From Roseateles sp. (GTDB lineage Bacteria > Pseudomonadota > Gammaproteobacteria > Burkholderiales > Burkholderiaceae_C): 34,256 bases of DNA. Position 1 is the stretch's first letter. Every line of letters begins with the position of its first letter. The notes beneath the pieces were generated by a model. It was not told the DNA's origin, did no database searches, and saw only the letters and a program-made list of their open reading frames with translations. A program made the position numbers and the translations under genes. The stretch spans positions 1 to 34,256 of the forward strand of contig JAFALK010000004.1 of assembly GCA_019234295.1 (NCBI GenBank). The letters are read 5' to 3'. Positions 17,466 to 24,689 of this stretch are shown in pieces.

Positions 17466-18247
17466 TCCGGTTCGAACACCTGAGCAAGCGCTTCGTCAGC
17501 GGTGGCGGCGGGTCCTTGCTCAAGCGCAGCCCCAAGAAGGTCGTGCAGGCCGTGGCCGACGTGAGCGTGAATGCTGAGAACGGCCGCATCACCGGCCTGC
17601 TGGGCCCCAACGGGGCCGGCAAGACCACCTCGCTGCGCATGCTGGCCGGGCTGATCGTGCCCGACGCCGGCACGATCAGTGTGGACGGCATCGACGTCCG
17701 CCAGCAACCGCGCCAGGCCCTGGCTCGCATGGGCATCCTCGGCGATGCGCACGGCCTGTATCCGCGGCTCAGCGCGCGCGAGAACGTCGTCTACTACGGC
17801 CGCTTGCAGGGCATGGAGGAAGACGCCGCGAACGCCCGTGCTGAGAAGCTGGCAGAGCTGCTCGACATGAAGAGCATCCTCGAGCGCCGTGCCGACGGCT
17901 TCAGCCAGGGCGAGCGCATGAAGACGGCCCTGGCCCGCGCGCTCGTGCACGACCCGGCCAATATCGTGCTCGACGAACCGACCAACGGCCTGGACGTGCT
18001 GGCCACGCGCTCGCTGCGCGAGGCTCTGCGCTTCCTCTGCTCGCCGGCGGGGGGCGCCAAGTGCATCGTCTTTTCCACGCACATCATGCAGGAGGTGGAG
18101 CAGCTCTGCGACAGCGTGACCGTGGTCTCGCATGGCCGCAGCGTGGCCACCGGCTCGGTGCGGGAACTGCTCACCATGACCGGCGAGACCCGCTTCGAGG
18201 ACGCCTTCGTCAAGCTCGCCTTCAAGCCCCAGGAGGAACAGGCATGA
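17462..18247 (+). CDS. ABC transporter ATP-binding protein (NatA-like)
   Basis: The 261-residue cytosolic ATPase subunit of an ABC-2 type exporter. It has Walker A G-P-N-G-A-G-K-T-T (near 44-52), the Q/D-region L-G-D-A-H-G-L-Y-P-R-L-S, a variant signature F-S-Q-G-E-R-M-K, Walker B I-V-L-D-E-P-T-N-G-L-D and the H-loop S-T-H-I-M. The overall form matches NatA-type ATPases, with an extended loop (S-G-G-G-G-S-L-L-K-R) after the first strand. It is coupled by ATGA overlaps to the hydrolase upstream and the permease downstream, so the three form one operon. NatAB in Bacillus exports sodium, but proteobacterial homologues are not functionally defined, so the cargo is left open. Confidence 0.9.
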   Translation: MIRFEHLSKRFVSGGGGSLLKRSPKKVVQAVADVSVNAENGRITGLLGPNGAGKTTSLRMLAGLIVPDAGTISVDGIDVRQQPRQALARMGILGDAHGLYPRLSARENVVYYGRLQGMEEDAANARAEKLAELLDMKSILERRADGFSQGERMKTALARALVHDPANIVLDEPTNGLDVLATRSLREALRFLCSPAGGAKCIVFSTHIMQEVEQLCDSVTVVSHGRSVATGSVRELLTMTGETRFEDAFVKLAFKPQEEQA

Positions 18248-19413
18248 ACTTCCGCGACTTTCTCATCGTGCTCAGGAAGGAAGTGACGGACGCCCTGCGC
18301 GACCGCCGCACCTTGATGCGCCTGCTCGTGCCTGCCGTGCTGATGGGGCCACTGATGCTCTCGGGCCTCTCCGGTCTGATCGCCTCGCTGGAAAACCAGG
18401 CGGAGCAGCGCGAGATCGTCATCACCGGCATCGAGAACGCACCGAGACTGCGAAACTACCTCGAACGCCAGACTTACACGATCAAACCCGCGCCCGCCGA
18501 CTACGAGGCGCAGCTGCACACGAGCAAGCTCAGCGACCCGGTGGTGGTCGTGCCCAAGGGCTTCGAGGAAGACTTGCAGAACGGCAGCACGCCGCAGCTG
18601 ACCATCGTCGTCGACAGCTCCAACACCCGGGCACGCGCTGCAAGCCGCGCGATCCGATCCGCACTGGACGGCTTTGCACACGAACGCGCCATGCTTGCCC
18701 TGGCCTGGCGCGGCGTCCCGGGCAGTGCCACGCAGCAACTCGAGATTCAGGAGTTCGACCTCGCCAACTCGCAAGCCCGGGCCGCGGCGCTCACCGGCAT
18801 GATCCCGATGTTCGTCATCATGGCCGTGCTCTACGGCGCACTGACGGCTTCGCTGGACAGCACGGCCGGCGAACGTGAGCGCGGTTCGCTGGAGCCGCTG
18901 CTGACCAACCCCGTCTCGCACGGTGCGCTGGTGGCGGGCAAGTGGGGCGCGGTGGCGCTCCTGGGCATGGCCGTGGCCCTGCTCTCGGCACTCGGCTTCA
19001 TCCCGGCCCAATGGCTGATCAAGAGCGACAGCCTTCAAGCCATGTTTCGCTTCGGCCTGCACGAGGCGGCGATCTTCTGGCTGCTGCAGCTGCCGCTGGC
19101 CACCGGCCTGGGCGCACTGCTGATGGCCATGGCCATCCGCTCCAAAACCTACAAGGAAGCGCAGGCCGGCTCCACGCTCGTGCTCACGGCGGTCTCGCTC
19201 TCGGCCGTGATTCCGGTCTTCAACCCGGGCGGAGACGCGCCCTGGTACTACTGGGTGCCGGGCCTGTCGCAGAGCCTGCTGATGAACCGCGTGCTGCGCG
19301 GCGACGAACTTCTCGCGAGCCAGCTCGTGCCCGGCGTGATCACGGCCGTCGTGTTGACCGTGCTGGGCCTGGCCTACGTGGCCCGCTCGATGCGCGTTGC
19401 AGCGGCGCGCTGA
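18244..19413 (+). CDS. ABC-2 type permease (NatB-like)
   Basis: The 389-residue membrane subunit partnering the ATPase just upstream (ATGA overlap). There is one membrane helix near residues 28-48. A large extracytoplasmic domain follows (about 50-185), including V-V-V-V-P-K-G-F-E-E-D-L, a motif seen in ABC-2 permeases. A C-terminal group of five or so helices follows (about 185-385), with the conserved cytoplasmic turn T-A-G-E-R-E-R-G-S-L-E-P-L-L-T-N-P. The protein ends in M-R-V-A-A-A-R. The layout matches NatB/YhaP-type exporters. The last gene of the hydrolase-ATPase-permease operon, it ends convergently against the W-rich unknown gene with no intergenic base. Confidence 0.88.
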   Translation: MNFRDFLIVLRKEVTDALRDRRTLMRLLVPAVLMGPLMLSGLSGLIASLENQAEQREIVITGIENAPRLRNYLERQTYTIKPAPADYEAQLHTSKLSDPVVVVPKGFEEDLQNGSTPQLTIVVDSSNTRARAASRAIRSALDGFAHERAMLALAWRGVPGSATQQLEIQEFDLANSQARAAALTGMIPMFVIMAVLYGALTASLDSTAGERERGSLEPLLTNPVSHGALVAGKWGAVALLGMAVALLSALGFIPAQWLIKSDSLQAMFRFGLHEAAIFWLLQLPLATGLGALLMAMAIRSKTYKEAQAGSTLVLTAVSLSAVIPVFNPGGDAPWYYWVPGLSQSLLMNRVLRGDELLASQLVPGVITAVVLTVLGLAYVARSMRVAAAR

Positions 19414-19797
19414 TCAATGCGGCAAGGCCAGCGCGCGCTGCACTTCGTCCTGCCAAGGCAAGGCGTGAACGATCTCGTTGAGCTGGCGGACGGATTCCAG
19501 CGGGGCGAGCACTTCACCGTCGACGCTGACGAATTGCAGGTTCGTGATCAGGCACAAGGGATCGACCATGGCCACGATCCCTTCGGGCATGCCCATCCAA
19601 TCCCAGGCCACGCCGACGGCACGTCCGAGCTCGTCCTCGCGCTGCCACACGGTCTGGCCCAGGGCGGGATGCTCAGCATCGCCGTACATCAGCACCTGGG
19701 TGCTCAGGTGCGTGAACTGCCATTGCGGCAACTGGTGGGTTTCGCACAAGACACGGGGCCACGCATACACGATCCAGGCTGGGGGCATATTTTTCAC
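19414..19797 (-). CDS. Tryptophan-rich protein of unknown function
   Basis: A soluble-looking protein of 127 residues (124 if the ATG at 19788 is used; it has GGTGAAAA just upstream, which makes it the better start). It has six Trp, e.g. P-P-A-W-I-V-Y-A-W-P-R and V-A-W-D-W-M-G-M-P-E-G. The C-terminal half reads D-P-L-C-L-I-T-N-L-Q-F-V-S-V-D-G, followed by an amphipathic helix. There is no signal peptide or membrane segment. I do not recognise a family, but the non-repetitive composition and good start make it look like a real, conserved gene. It is divergent from the luxR-type gene across 160 bp and may be controlled by it. It ends exactly where the ABC permease gene ends. Confidence 0.65.
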   Translation of the reverse strand: MKNMPPAWIVYAWPRVLCETHQLPQWQFTHLSTQVLMYGDAEHPALGQTVWQREDELGRAVGVAWDWMGMPEGIVAMVDPLCLITNLQFVSVDGEVLAPLESVRQLNEIVHALPWQDEVQRALALPH

Positions 19798-19957
19798 CGA
19801 TGAACATTAGGGGTGCGGGCATATGCATCAAAGATGTTTTGCCTGGCCATACTGTGCTGAAATCTGCTTCGGCAAAACAGCTGTAAACCTTGTCAGGGAT
19901 GTGCGGCCCAAGGCCCCGAAAACAGGGGTAGCAGGCTGATACGCAGGAATCGTTCCG

Positions 19958-20680
19958 ATGCTGCAACCGGCATTTCAATCGGTACTCGGAGCCAAGAATC
20001 GTGAGGAATTCAGGAGCGAGATCGTCCGCTTCGCCCAGGGTCTCGGCTTCGAAACCGTCTCGGCCACCGCCGTGTTCGACCACTCCGTCACGGAGTCGGA
20101 GTTCGACACGGTCGACAACACGCCTTTGGCCTGGCACGACTACTTCAACGACCGAAACGTCTGGCGCGTCGATCCGGTCATGCAGCATTGCAAGCGCCAC
20201 AGCGTGCCCATCGTCTGGGGCCAGGACACCTACGTCAAACGGGGGCTCGGCAATCTATGGGAAGAGCAGGCGCAGTTCGGCTATCGCTCGGGCGTCTGCA
20301 TGGCCTTGCACCTGCCCGAAGGCAGGCATTTCCTGATCGGCGTCGATCGCTCCCAGCCTTTGCCCACCAACGACACCGTGGCCTTGACGCGCATGGTGGC
20401 AGACCTGCAGCTCTTTGCCGTCTACGCCCAGGAAGCCGCCTGGCGCGTCATCATGCCCAAGGAGCAGGATGCCTCGACCATCCACGCGCGACTGTCTCCA
20501 CGCGAACTGGAATGCCTGCGCTGGACGATGGACGGCAAGACCGCTTGGGAAGTCGGCGGCATTCTGGGCATCACCGAGCGGACGGCTGTCCTGCATATCG
20601 GCAACGCCATGCGCAAACTCGACTGCGCCAGCAAGCACCAGGCGGTCCTCAAGGCGCTCAGACTGGGACTGATCCGCTAA
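19958..20680 (+). CDS. LuxR-family receptor with autoinducer-binding and HTH domains (LuxR solo)
   Basis: A 240-residue transcription factor of full LuxR length. The N-terminal ligand domain (about 15-165) keeps key pocket residues of the acyl-homoserine-lactone family: W-H-D-Y-F, then W-R-V-D-P-V-M, then P-I-V-W-G. The C-terminal GerE-type helix-turn-helix (about 175-235) has LSPRELECLRW, then G-K-T-A-W-E-V and the N-A-M-R-K-L recognition region. No luxI-type synthase is present, so it may sense an exogenous or distantly encoded signal. It lies 106 bp upstream of the double-glycine peptide gene and its exporter, which makes it their likely regulator. AGGAA lies 9 bases before the ATG. An ACAGCTGT palindrome (19877-19884) and a TTTTGCC/GGCAAAA pair (19837, 19871) lie upstream. 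Confidence 0.88.
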   Translation: MLQPAFQSVLGAKNREEFRSEIVRFAQGLGFETVSATAVFDHSVTESEFDTVDNTPLAWHDYFNDRNVWRVDPVMQHCKRHSVPIVWGQDTYVKRGLGNLWEEQAQFGYRSGVCMALHLPEGRHFLIGVDRSQPLPTNDTVALTRMVADLQLFAVYAQEAAWRVIMPKEQDASTIHARLSPRELECLRWTMDGKTAWEVGGILGITERTAVLHIGNAMRKLDCASKHQAVLKALRLGLIR

Positions 20681-20710
20681 GTAGTTTTCCCGGACCGCAC
20701 CCTGTAAGAG

Positions 20711-20739
20711 TTGACACTGTCTACGCAGGCGCAAGCCTG
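20711..20739 (+). promoter_or_regulatory. Candidate promoter/operator of the peptide-exporter genes
   Basis: A consensus -35 hexamer TTGACA (20711-20716) is followed by an inverted repeat CAGGC-GCAA-GCCTG (20726-20739). No good -10 sits at 16-18 bp spacing. The palindrome does not match a canonical 20-bp lux box. It lies in the 106-bp gap between the luxR-type gene and the peptide gene and is the most likely site for local control. This is an inference from position. Confidence 0.35.
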
Positions 20740-20786
20740 TTCGAATGCGAACCGTGCCTACTTCAATTCACTGCACGGAATCCCAT

Positions 20787-20945
20787 ATGAACACCCCCAC
20801 CACCCCCGAGACCAAGCCCGTCGAACTGACCCCGGAACAGCTTGCCCAGGCGGGCGGCGCTGCCCCCCGCGGCGGCTGGGACGTCCCCCCTCCCGACGGC
20901 ACCACGGCCGCTGCCGCCACCCCCGCCACCCCCGCGACGACCTGA
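20787..20945 (+). CDS. Double-glycine leader peptide, putative exported peptide precursor
   Basis: A 52-residue precursor. The N-terminal 24 residues look like a double-glycine leader: charged/polar, then E-L-T-P-E-Q-L-A-Q-A-G-G. The following 28 residues begin A-A-P-R-G-G-W-D-V-P-P-P-D-G and end in a low-complexity Thr/Ala/Pro tail. There is no Cys and no Ser in the core, so disulfides and lanthionines are excluded. A second Gly-Gly (residues 29-30) could be an alternative cut site. The leader is one residue short of the usual L-x-x-x-E-L-x-x-V-x-G-G spacing. The start at 20787 is preferred because CACGGAATCC precedes it; an in-frame ATG at 20745 lacks a ribosome site. The gene lies 33 bp upstream of the fusion-protein gene of a C39-peptidase exporter, its presumed processor. 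Bacteriocin or signal are both possible. Confidence 0.65.
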   Translation: MNTPTTPETKPVELTPEQLAQAGGAAPRGGWDVPPPDGTTAAAATPATPATT

Positions 20946-20978
20946 TCCCGCGCGGGCGCTTGTCCCGCCACCAAGCCG

Positions 20979-22220
20979 ATGCTCTTTCGCCGCGAAGCGC
21001 TGGCCGGCCGTCAGCAGGCCTGGCTGGGTTCCATTCAGCTCGTACAGCCGCTTTCGCTGCGGCTCACGGGGTGGTTCGCGCTGTGCGCCGTGGCCGCCGT
21101 CCTGGTGTTCCTGTGCCTGGGCGAGTACACGCGTAAAGCGCGCGTGGCGGGCTTCCTGGTGCCCGACCGCGGTGTGCTGCGAGTGGCCAGTCCACAAGCA
21201 GCAACGGTGATCGAACGCCGCGTGGCCGAGGGTCAGCAAGTTCGTGCAGGCGATGTCCTCTTCGTGCTTGCGCTGGACAGTGCCAGCCAATCTGTCGAGG
21301 GCATCGCACAAAATCTGGTGTTGCAAGAGCAGAGCCTGCAAGGAACGGCCGATCAACAACACCAGCTCATGCAGGCCCAGGGCCGGGCGCTCGGGGAGCG
21401 GCGCCTGGGCCTGCAGCGCGAACAACTGGCCGCCAAGGCGGAAATCGACTTGCAGGCCGAGCGCCTGGTCCTTGCCAAGCAGGCCTTGCAGCGCTTTGAG
21501 AATCTGGCGCGAGACCAGTTCATCTCCGCCGCACAACTGCAAACCAAGCGCGAGGAATTGCTCGGCCTTCAAGCCAACGCCAAGGCCCTGCAGCGCCAAC
21601 TCGAAAGCCTGAGTCGGGAGCAGCTGGACGTCGACGCACAGCTGGCCGAACTGCCGCTGAAAAACGAAGTCAAGCAAGGCGAGCTCGCCCGCGATCTGGC
21701 CGAGTTGCGCCGCAAAGGCCTGGAAACCGAAGGCCGCCGCCGCCTCGTCCTGCGCGCCCCGAGCGACGGTGTGATCGCGAGCCTGCAGGCAGATCCCGGC
21801 CAGAGTGTGGCCTCCAACGCCCTGCTGGCCAATGTCCTGCCCGCGGACACGCGCATGCAGGCCCAGCTCTACGCGCCTTCAAGCGCCGTGGGCTTTTTGA
21901 AGGCCCAGCAGGCCGTCTTGCTGCGCTACCAGGCATTCCCTTTCGAAAAATTCGGCCAGCAGCGCGGCCTCGTGCTCCAAGTGGCGCGCACGCCGCTGGC
22001 CGCCGGTGAGATCGCCGCCCTGAATCTGCCGCTCAGCACCAGCACCGGCGAGCCGCTCTACCGCATCACCGTGGCGCTGGACGCGCAAAGCGTGCAGGCC
22101 TACGGCGAGCCGCAGGCGCTGGCCGCCGGCATGCAGCTCGATGCGGACGTGCTGCTCGAGCGCCGACGCCTGATCGAATGGATCTTCGAACCGTTGCTGG
22201 GGCTGGCCCGCCGTGTCTGA
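20979..22220 (+). CDS. Membrane fusion protein of peptide exporter (CvaA/RaxA/HlyD-like)
   Basis: A 413-residue periplasmic adaptor linking an inner-membrane ABC exporter to an outer-membrane channel. There is a cytosolic N-terminus of about 30 residues and a membrane segment near 31-49. The strand V-A-G-F-L-V-P-D-R-G-V-L-R-V is characteristic of the CvaA/RaxA branch. A lipoyl-like half-motif with V-x-x-G-D-V-L-F follows, then a long alpha-helical coiled-coil hairpin (about 95-250, rich in Gln, Leu and Glu). The second lipoyl half (V-L-R-A-P-S-D-G-V-I-A-S-L) and beta-barrel follow. It sits between the peptide gene and the ABC-peptidase gene, overlapping the latter by 8 bp. No TolC-type gene is in the window, so the outer-membrane channel must be shared. 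Confidence 0.9.
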   Translation: MLFRREALAGRQQAWLGSIQLVQPLSLRLTGWFALCAVAAVLVFLCLGEYTRKARVAGFLVPDRGVLRVASPQAATVIERRVAEGQQVRAGDVLFVLALDSASQSVEGIAQNLVLQEQSLQGTADQQHQLMQAQGRALGERRLGLQREQLAAKAEIDLQAERLVLAKQALQRFENLARDQFISAAQLQTKREELLGLQANAKALQRQLESLSREQLDVDAQLAELPLKNEVKQGELARDLAELRRKGLETEGRRRLVLRAPSDGVIASLQADPGQSVASNALLANVLPADTRMQAQLYAPSSAVGFLKAQQAVLLRYQAFPFEKFGQQRGLVLQVARTPLAAGEIAALNLPLSTSTGEPLYRITVALDAQSVQAYGEPQALAAGMQLDADVLLERRRLIEWIFEPLLGLARRV

Positions 22221-24339
22221 TCTGCTCGCCCGCCTGAGCCTGGGCTGGCAATGGCGCCCCACCCTACCGCTGATTCTTCAAACCGAGGCCGCCGAATGCG
22301 GCCTGGCCTGCCTGGCGATGGTGGCGTCGAGCTTGGGCGCACACATGGACCTGCGCGAGGCCCGCTCTCGCTTCTCGATCTCGCTCAAGGGCACGACCAT
22401 GGCCGAGCTCGTTCGCATGGCGGGCAGCATCGGCTTGGTCGCGCGCGGCCTGCGCGCCGAGCCGGCACAGCTGCAGCAGCTGCGCCTGCCGGCCATCTTG
22501 CACTGGGACTTCAATCATTTCGTCGTGCTGGTCGAGGTCCGCGGCAGCAGCGCCGTGCTGCACGATCCGGCCCGGGGCCGGCGCGAGATTGGCCTCGACG
22601 AACTCTCCCGGCACTTCACCGGCGTGGCTCTCGAACTGCAGCCCGGCCCTGGCTTCACCACCCTGGCGCAGCGGCCACCGTTACGCTGGCGCCAGCTGCT
22701 TGGCAAGGTCACCGGCCTCAAGCGCTCGGTGGCGCAGATCCTGGCCCTGGCACTGGGCCTGGAGCTGCTCAACCTGCTCTCACCGTTCTTGCTGCAGTGG
22801 ACCGTCGACGGCGTCATCGTGAGCGCCGACCGCGACCTGCTCCTGACCCTGGGCCTGGGCTTTGGCCTGCTGGTGTTGCTGCAGGTCGGCGTGGGCCTGC
22901 TGCGCTCCTGGTCAGTGATGTACGTGTCCAGCACGCTCAATCTGCAGTGGCTGACCCAGGTCTTCGCGCACCTGCTGAGGCTGCCCCTGGCCTGGTTCGA
23001 GAAGCGCCATGTCGGCGATGTGTTCTCGCGCTTCTCCAGCATCCAGCAGATCCAGCGCACGCTGTCCACACGCTTTGCCGAGGCCATGCTCGACGGCGTG
23101 ATGGTGCTGCTGACGCTGCTGATGATGTGGATCTACAGCCCCCGCCTGGCCAGCGTCGCCCTGCTGGCCGTGGCGGCTTATGCCGGCCTGCGCGCCGCCT
23201 TCTTCAAGCCCTTGCGCATCGCCACCGAGGAGCAGTTGATCCACGAGGCGCGGCAGAACGGCCACTTCCTCGAATCCCTGCGTGGCGCCCAGGCCATCAA
23301 GCTCTTCAATGCGCAGGCGTCACGCGCCGCCCGTTTCAGCAATCTCGTGGTCGAGCAGATGAATGCCGGCATCTCGGCCAAGAAGCTCGAACTCGGCATG
23401 GGCGTGGCCAACAAGCTGCTCTTCGGCCTGGAACGCGTTGCCATCGTCTGGATGGGCGCGGCCCTGGTGCTGGACCGGCAGATCTCGGTCGGCATGCTGT
23501 TCGCGTTCCTGGCCTACAAGGAGCAATTCAGCACCCGGCTCGCAGGCCTGATCGACAAGCTCGTGGAGTTGCGCATGCTGAGGCTTTCGGGCGAGCGGCT
23601 GGCAGATATCGTGCTGAGCGAACCCGAGCAGCTGGATGATCTGTCCTCAGCTGCGTCCGCGGCTCCGGAGCGGCTCGAGATCGCCGGCCTGCGCTTTCGC
23701 TATGCCGATGGCGAGCCCGAGGTCATCGCAGGCTGCAGCTTCGCCGTCGAGCCGGGCGAGTCGGTGGCCGTCGTAGGCCCCTCGGGCTGCGGCAAGACCA
23801 CCCTCCTCAAGCTGCTGCTGGGCATCCATTCACCGCACGACGGCGAGATTCGCGTCGGCGGCCGCGCGCTGGAGCGCCTGGGCCTCGCGAGCTGGCGTGC
23901 CCGCATCGGCACGGTCATGCAGGACGACCAGCTCTTCGCCGGTTCAATTGCTGACAACATCAGCTTCTTCGATCCGCACGCCGACCCCGAGTGGATCGCC
24001 GAATGCGCCCGGCGCGCCTGCGTGGACGAAGACATCGCCGCCATGCCCATGGCCTACCAAAGCCTGATCGGCGACATGGGCTCCAGCCTCTCGGGCGGCC
24101 AGCGCCAGCGCATCTTGCTTGCCCGCGCGCTCTACAAGAGGCCGCACTACCTCTTCCTCGACGAGGCCACCAGCGCCCTGGATGTGGACAAGGAGCGCCT
24201 GGTCAATGCCTCACTGCGCCAGCTCGCCATCACCCGGATCGTCATCGCGCACCGCCCGGAAACCATTGCCAGCGCACAGCGCGTGATCGCGCTGCAGGCA
24301 GGCAAGGTGTCTCAGGATCTGCGTAGCGTGCAGGCCTAG
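22213..24339 (+). CDS. Peptidase-C39 ABC exporter for a double-glycine peptide (CvaB/RaxB-like)
   Basis: A 708-residue inner-membrane protein that cuts leader peptides after Gly-Gly and exports the product. The N-terminal C39 protease (about 15-140) has [11 protein letters not shown] with oxyanion Gln23 and Cys29. His102 is in D-F-N-H-F-V-V-L and Asp118 in L-H-D-P-A-R-G, so the triad is intact. A six-helix transmembrane domain follows (about 165-455). The C-terminal ATPase has Walker [10 protein letters not shown], signature L-S-G-G-Q-R-Q-R, Walker [13 protein letters not shown] and H-loop His. The start is GTG at 22213, overlapping the fusion-protein gene, so the two are translationally coupled. 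An intact protease means the peptide upstream is very likely a true substrate. The gene ends against a convergent YkgJ-like gene with 4 bp overlap. Confidence 0.93.
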   Translation: MSDLLARLSLGWQWRPTLPLILQTEAAECGLACLAMVASSLGAHMDLREARSRFSISLKGTTMAELVRMAGSIGLVARGLRAEPAQLQQLRLPAILHWDFNHFVVLVEVRGSSAVLHDPARGRREIGLDELSRHFTGVALELQPGPGFTTLAQRPPLRWRQLLGKVTGLKRSVAQILALALGLELLNLLSPFLLQWTVDGVIVSADRDLLLTLGLGFGLLVLLQVGVGLLRSWSVMYVSSTLNLQWLTQVFAHLLRLPLAWFEKRHVGDVFSRFSSIQQIQRTLSTRFAEAMLDGVMVLLTLLMMWIYSPRLASVALLAVAAYAGLRAAFFKPLRIATEEQLIHEARQNGHFLESLRGAQAIKLFNAQASRAARFSNLVVEQMNAGISAKKLELGMGVANKLLFGLERVAIVWMGAALVLDRQISVGMLFAFLAYKEQFSTRLAGLIDKLVELRMLRLSGERLADIVLSEPEQLDDLSSAASAAPERLEIAGLRFRYADGEPEVIAGCSFAVEPGESVAVVGPSGCGKTTLLKLLLGIHSPHDGEIRVGGRALERLGLASWRARIGTVMQDDQLFAGSIADNISFFDPHADPEWIAECARRACVDEDIAAMPMAYQSLIGDMGSSLSGGQRQRILLARALYKRPHYLFLDEATSALDVDKERLVNASLRQLAITRIVIAHRPETIASAQRVIALQAGKVSQDLRSVQA

Positions 24340-24608
24340 CAGCCTGGACGCGTGGCCGCGTCCAACCCACTCAGCCAAAGCATCGCCTGCTCGCGACTGT
24401 CGCCGCACATGTCGGCACTGGGTTGAAGCGAGCCGCAAACCGTCGGGCGTTCCGGCCGGCCGAAGAGCTTGCAGCGGTCCTGCTCGTCCAGCTGGATGCA
24501 GCGCACACCGGCGGGCTTGGAAATGCCATTCACCAGCGGCATGCCCGGAATGGGCGAACTGATGGACGGGGCGATGCAGCAGGCGGCGCAGTGGGGACGA
24601 CATTGCAT
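24336..24608 (-). CDS. YkgJ-family Cys-cluster protein
   Basis: A 90-residue cytosolic protein beginning [11 protein letters not shown], the Cys-rich N-terminal motif of the UPF0153/YkgJ family. The pattern continues with V-R-C, R-C-K-L-F-G, V-C-G-S and M-C-G-D, giving a zinc or iron-sulfur binding set. The conserved P-G-M-P-L and R-P-x-V-C-G-S-L-x-P segments are present. Function in the family is not established. The start at 24608 is chosen because the Cys motif begins there. It is convergent with the exporter gene (4-bp overlap) and divergent from mnmG. Confidence 0.82.
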   Translation of the reverse strand: MQCRPHCAACCIAPSISSPIPGMPLVNGISKPAGVRCIQLDEQDRCKLFGRPERPTVCGSLQPSADMCGDSREQAMLWLSGLDAATRPGC

Positions 24609-24627
24609 GTCCGCATTCTCTCGTGAC

Positions 24628-24636
24628 TTATCCACA
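24628..24636 (+). promoter_or_regulatory. Consensus DnaA box upstream of mnmG
   Basis: TTATCCACA is an exact match to the DnaA-binding consensus. It lies 54 bp before the mnmG start in the gap shared with the YkgJ-like gene. Only one box is visible and there is no AT-rich unwinding region, so it is not an origin by itself. It may place mnmG-rsmG-par transcription under DnaA control. Confidence 0.55.
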
Positions 24637-24689
24637 GGTCGCCGTTAAAATTCAGGGTTTGCCCGCTTCAACAAGTCGTCAGGCTCTTC

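Noticed and set aside
20947..20956. CCCGCGCGGG palindrome between the peptide and fusion-protein genes as a terminator
   Set aside because: Short stem, no U-tract; more likely a chance GC palindrome, at most a weak attenuator.
24609..24689. Replication origin beside mnmG
   Set aside because: Only one DnaA box, 81 bp in total and no AT-rich unwinding element.
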